Shown here piece after piece: positions 60,906-64,000 of a DNA stretch of 64,000 nucleotides. The position numbers and the translations under genes are program-made. Positions within the stretch are counted from its first letter, which is position 1; every line of letters starts with the position of its first letter. The notes beneath the pieces were generated by a model. That model saw only the letters and a program-made list of their open reading frames with translations, was not told the DNA's origin and searched no databases. Source of the DNA: Phenylobacterium sp. (GTDB taxonomy: Bacteria; Pseudomonadota; Alphaproteobacteria; Caulobacterales; Caulobacteraceae); assembly GCF_016124325.1 (NCBI RefSeq), contig NZ_WGNY01000006.1, positions 62,001 to 126,000 of the forward strand. The letters are read 5' to 3'.

Positions 60906-61837
60906 CCGCCCGCCTGGCCGCGATCACGGGGGCCACGGGCTTCCTGGGCCGGCGGATCGTGCACGCTTTGACCGCCGACGGCTGGCGGGTCCGCGTGCTC
61001 TCGCGGCGCGACCCGGCCGCGCCGCTCTGGGGCCCCGACGCGCCGGAAGTGATCCCCGGAGACCTCGACGACGAGGACGCGCTGCGACGGCTCTGCGGCG
61101 GCGCCGACGTCGTGATCCACGGCGCCGGACTGGTGAAGGCGAGAAGCCGGGCGGCCTTCTTCGCGGTCAATGCTGCGGGCGCCCGACGCGTCGCCGACGC
61201 CGCGGCCGACACGCCGCATGTGGTGCTGGTGTCGAGCCTCACGGCGCGCGAGCCGCACCTGTCCCACTACAGCGCCAGCAAGGCGGCCGGCGAGGCGGCG
61301 ATGGCCGAGGCGCTGGGCGGACGGCTCACCGTCGCGCGGCCCTGCGCCATCTATGGTCCCGGCGACCGCGAACTGCTGCCCGTGTTCCAGGCCGCCGCGG
61401 TCAGCCCCATCCTGCCGCTTCTCGCCCCCGACGCCAGGGTGGCGATGATCCACGTCGAGGACGCCGCGCGGCAGGTCGCCGCCCTGGCCGCACGCCCTCC
61501 GAAAGGCCACGTCGTCGCTCTGACGGACGATCGCCCCGAGGGCTATTCCTGGCGCGACCTCATGGCCGAGGCGGCGCGCGCGTGCGGGCGCGAGCCACGC
61601 TTCGCGCCCGTTCCGAAGGCTCTGGTGCGAGCCGTGGGAATCACAAATGATTTCATTCGGTTTCTAGGGGCGACGCCGATGTTGACCTCGGCCAAGACGC
61701 GCGAATTGCTGCACCCGAATTGGGCAGTCTCGCCGGAAGAACGGCCGGACGATGCGCCCTTGGTATTGTACGATCTCGAAAAGGGCTTCTACGACACCGT
61801 GGCGTGGTACCGCAGTGCGGCATGGATGAAACATTAG
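60902..61837 (+). CDS. NAD(P)-dependent SDR reductase/epimerase-like (CerR-like)
   Basis: A 311-residue extended SDR. NAD motif ITGATGFLGRRIV (about 8-20), VVLVSSLTA with catalytic Ser, YSASK (Tyr123/Lys127), and RPCAIYGPGDRELL. The start appears to be CTG 60902: a good GGAGG (60890-60894) lies seven bases upstream and CTGA overlaps the ligase stop; no ATG/GTG/TTG fits. In Caulobacter the neighbouring SDR gene (CCNA_01222) reduces the keto group of the sphingolipid backbone, so a 3-ketosphinganine/oxidised-ceramide reductase is likely. Confidence 0.82.
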   Translation: MTARLAAITGATGFLGRRIVHALTADGWRVRVLSRRDPAAPLWGPDAPEVIPGDLDDEDALRRLCGGADVVIHGAGLVKARSRAAFFAVNAAGARRVADAAADTPHVVLVSSLTAREPHLSHYSASKAAGEAAMAEALGGRLTVARPCAIYGPGDRELLPVFQAAAVSPILPLLAPDARVAMIHVEDAARQVAALAARPPKGHVVALTDDRPEGYSWRDLMAEAARACGREPRFAPVPKALVRAVGITNDFIRFLGATPMLTSAKTRELLHPNWAVSPEERPDDAPLVLYDLEKGFYDTVAWYRSAAWMKH

Positions 61838-61944
61838 CTGCGGTTTTGTGACCCGGATTTTATCGCGCAGTGGAATTCCGGGGCGGACATGCTTAGGTAC
61901 GCCGCTTGCTTAAACTGCGTGACGAGCCGATGGGGGGCTCAAGT

Positions 61945-62199
61945 ATGGTGGAACTGGCGACGGATCTGACCGTCCGGGAAGTCGCGCGGGCCGCCGAAAC
62001 GGTCCTGGGCCGTAGTGTCCAGGTCACCCCCGAAACCGACATCGCCCGAGACCTCGCCGTCGATTCCCTCGCCCTGATGAATATCGTTATGGAGCTGGAG
62101 GATCGCTTCGACATCTCGATACCGCTGGATCGCCTTGCAACGGTCCAAACGGTGGGCGACCTCTCCGATCTGATCAACAAGCTGCGGATGAAGGCTTAA
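61945..62199 (+). CDS. acyl carrier protein of sphingolipid cluster
   Basis: An 84-residue acyl carrier protein; phosphopantetheine attaches to Ser41 in LAVDSLALMN, the DSL motif, followed by MELEDRFDISIP. The ATG at 61945 follows GGGGGGCTC and gives a normal ACP length; in-frame starts upstream (61930, 61906) would add 5-13 residues. It lies 107 nt after the reductase, so it may have its own promoter, and 2 nt before serine palmitoyltransferase, which is supplied with acyl-ACP by it in Caulobacter-type synthesis. Confidence 0.92.
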   Translation: MVELATDLTVREVARAAETVLGRSVQVTPETDIARDLAVDSLALMNIVMELEDRFDISIPLDRLATVQTVGDLSDLINKLRMKA

Positions 62200-62201
62200 G
62201 A

Positions 62202-63416
62202 ATGGGGCTTCTCGACAAGCACCTGGGCTATCGCGCCCCGTTGGATGGCATTCGCGCGGCCGGGGCCGACCCGTCGTCCGTCCGATTCGACGCGGTGCTC
62301 TCGCCAACCGAAGGCATGCTGGGCGGCCGCAAGGTCATCCTGCTGGGCACCAACAACTATCTGGGCCTGACCTTCGACCCTGCCTGCATCGAAGCCTCGG
62401 CGCAGGCCGTGCGCGAATGGGGCACGGGCACCACCGGCTCGCGATTCGCCAACGGCACCTTCTCCGGCCACACCGCGCTGGAGCAGGCGCTGGCGCGCTT
62501 CTACGGCCGCAAGCACGCCATGGTGTTCACCACCGGCTACCAGGCGAACCTTGGCGGGATATCGGGCCTCGTCGGCCGCGGCGACCATCTGATCCTGGAC
62601 GCCGACAGCCACGCCTCGATCTACGACGCCGCCAAGCTGTCGGGCGCCGAGGTCATCCGCTTCCGCCACAACGACCCCGAGGATCTGGCCAAGCGCCTGC
62701 GCCGCATGGGCGACGCGGCCAAGGGCAGCCTGATCGTGGTCGAGGGCATCTACTCCATGATCGGCGACGTGGCGCCGCTGAAGGAGATGGTCGAGATCAA
62801 GAAGGAGGCCGGCGCCTACCTGCTCGTGGACGAGGCCCACTCGATGGGGGTCCTGGGCGAGAAGGGGCGCGGCCTGGCCGAGGCGGCTGGCGTCGAAGCC
62901 GACGTCGACTTCATCGTCGGCACCTTCTCCAAGAGCCTGGGGGCCGTGGGCGGCTTCCTCGTCTCCGACGAAGACAACTTCGATCTGCTGCGTATCGTCA
63001 GCCGGCCGTACATGTTCACCGCCTCGCTGCCGCCGGCCGTGATCGCATCGACCCTCACCGCGCTGGAGCGCCTGGAGACCGACAAGGAGCTCCGCGTGCG
63101 CCTCGCCGCCAACGCCGACCGGCTTTACGACGGCCTGCGCAACATGGGCTATGCGGTCGGCCCGCACGCCAGCCCGATCACCGCCGTCGTGATGCCCGAC
63201 CAGGCCACCGCGGTGATGATGTGGAACGCCCTGCTGGCCAACGGCATCTACCTCAACCTGGCGATCCCGCCGGCCACGCCCGAAAACAAGTCGCTGCTGC
63301 GCTCCAGCGTCAGCGCCGCTCACACGCCCGAACAGATCGACGCCGTGCTGGCCGTCTTCGAGCAGCTGGGTCAGGAGTTCGGGCTGCTGGCCCGCGCCCG
63401 CCGCGTCTCGGCCTGA
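62202..63416 (+). CDS. spt: serine palmitoyltransferase
   Basis: A 404-residue PLP enzyme of the alpha-oxoamine synthase family, condensing serine with an acyl thioester to 3-ketosphinganine. PLP-binding Lys244 in TFSKSLGAVGGF, stacking His138 in DSHASIYD, Asp210/His213 in LLVDEAHSMG, and the NNYLGL plus GTGTTGSRF blocks are present. N-terminus (MGLLDKHLGYRA) and ACP neighbour match the Caulobacter Spt (CCNA_01220). Related AOS enzymes (KBL, BioF) are less likely because of the ACP/SDR/acyl-ligase context. Confidence 0.93.
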   Translation: MGLLDKHLGYRAPLDGIRAAGADPSSVRFDAVLSPTEGMLGGRKVILLGTNNYLGLTFDPACIEASAQAVREWGTGTTGSRFANGTFSGHTALEQALARFYGRKHAMVFTTGYQANLGGISGLVGRGDHLILDADSHASIYDAAKLSGAEVIRFRHNDPEDLAKRLRRMGDAAKGSLIVVEGIYSMIGDVAPLKEMVEIKKEAGAYLLVDEAHSMGVLGEKGRGLAEAAGVEADVDFIVGTFSKSLGAVGGFLVSDEDNFDLLRIVSRPYMFTASLPPAVIASTLTALERLETDKELRVRLAANADRLYDGLRNMGYAVGPHASPITAVVMPDQATAVMMWNALLANGIYLNLAIPPATPENKSLLRSSVSAAHTPEQIDAVLAVFEQLGQEFGLLARARRVSA

Positions 63417-63461
63417 AGCCTTCCGCAGTCGGGGGCGCGGCCCGGCTGCGAGAGGAAGGCT

Positions 63462-64000
63462 TCAATCTCTCAAGTCGGCGCGCGACGACGGTCGCCGAAG
63501 CTGGCGACGCCTTAGCTCCAGCCATGCGCCGGGCGCCGCCAGGAACGGGTGGCGCTCGCGGAAGGGTGTCACCTCGAGCTCCACGCCCGTGTGCCGCGCG
63601 ACCTTGTAGGCGGCGTAGCGCGCCGCGCCGTCGAAGGTGAAGGCCGCCTTCAGGATCCGCGCGACATTGAGCGGCTTGCCCAGCAGGTTGGGCGCGGTCC
63701 ACCCTGGAAGCCCCGCCTTCGAAGGACGAAGCACGCCGCCGTCGCACGCATAGGTGACGCCGGCGGCCGACCAGGCCAGGGGCAGAATCTCCGCATAGCG
63801 ATCGGCCGCCGCCCCGATCACCGTGTCGGCCCGGTCGGTGGTCTCCATGCGGAATTCGGCCGCGTAGGTGCGCCGGAACAGGGCCTGCCAATAGGCTTCG
63901 GCCGGCCCGGACGCCGGCCCCAGCGCCGCGGCGAAGCGCGCGGCGGTGGCGACGGCGGCGCTCACCGCCTCGGTCGCGGCCGCGGCGCAGGCCTCGTCGG
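63462..64000 (-). CDS. hypothetical protein, 5' part outside window
   Basis: The minus-strand frame is open past a GTG at 63965 to the right edge, so the gene is probably longer and this is its C-terminal 179 residues. Visible segments are EAYWQALFRRTYAAEFRMET, RYAEILPLAWSAAGVTYACDGG, FDGAARYAAYKVARHTGVELEVTPFRERHPFLAAP. No known catalytic motif is certain. It is convergent with spt; in Caulobacter the genes next to spt make ceramide phosphoglycerate, so a role in head-group formation is possible but unproven. The last residues are Arg-rich. Confidence 0.6.
   Translation of the reverse strand, partial: DEACAAAATEAVSAAVATAARFAAALGPASGPAEAYWQALFRRTYAAEFRMETTDRADTVIGAAADRYAEILPLAWSAAGVTYACDGGVLRPSKAGLPGWTAPNLLGKPLNVARILKAAFTFDGAARYAAYKVARHTGVELEVTPFRERHPFLAAPGAWLELRRRQLRRPSSRADLRD

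Overview
The window is a high-GC, densely coded chromosomal segment from an alphaproteobacterium, most likely Caulobacterales (Phenylobacterium/Caulobacter-like). Evidence for this is a Caulobacter-type sphingolipid locus at the right end (serine palmitoyltransferase, ACP, reductase, acyl-AMP ligase), three TonB-dependent receptors, alphaproteobacterial PEPxxWA-CTERM proteins, the cobA-DUF2849-cysI-DUF934-cysH sulfate operon, and frequent GTG/TTG starts with 1-4 nt gene overlaps. No phage, transposase or CRISPR was seen. All names come from reading motifs, not from database searches.

Layout. 1-4 kb: an open-ended hypothetical gene, nnrU, then ilvD followed by a YgeA-type racemase on the minus strand. 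3.9-4.4 kb: the only gene-free stretch over 300 nt. It holds a minus-strand terminator preceded by a foldable element with a 20-codon reading frame, read here as a candidate sRNA or ilvD leader. 4.4-10.1 kb: two tandem paralogous TonB-dependent receptors sharing a duplicated 5' leader. 10.1-18 kb: a globin, a crotonase with an AcuI-like reductase, glutathione peroxidase, two oxidoreductases, an RNase H-like hypothetical and a lipoprotein PQQ dehydrogenase. 18-25.7 kb (minus): glmU-rpiA-gor, O-antigen ligase, class II DAHP synthase, MATE exporter. 25.8-28.8 kb: M28 peptidase, phosphoglycolate phosphatase, tRNA-Val(CAC).

29-34 kb is the most unusual part. A TPR-like/SLOG/nucleotide-cyclase protein is convergent with, and overlaps by 4 nt, a membrane-anchored TIR-TPR protein. 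The TIR gene lies 4 nt after a PEP-CTERM secreted protein gene. The parts resemble bacterial nucleotide-signalling/TIR conflict systems, but the cyclase active site is non-canonical and the arrangement is not that of a known system.

34-43.6 kb: a YdcF-like protein, a GIY-YIG-like small protein, a four-gene Mla-type lipid transport operon (permease with fused STAS domain, ATPase, MCE protein, lipoprotein), SRPBCC protein, folD, NUDIX, S1/P1 nuclease, GST, 3D-domain protein and a P-loop ATPase. 43.6-48.6 kb (minus): cobA/cysG, DUF2849, cysI, DUF934, cysH and a ferredoxin-NADP reductase form one assimilatory sulfate reduction operon, divergent from a GcvA-type LysR regulator. 49.7-57.6 kb: an exported chorismate-lyase-like protein, a small protein, an orphan Hpt, a third TonB receptor, tRNA-Lys(CTT), a second PEP-CTERM protein, a LuxR regulator and an exported caspase-like protein. 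57.8-64 kb: flippase, acyl-AMP ligase, SDR reductase, ACP and serine palmitoyltransferase, a run matching bacterial ceramide synthesis, then the 3' part of an unidentified minus-strand gene running off the window.
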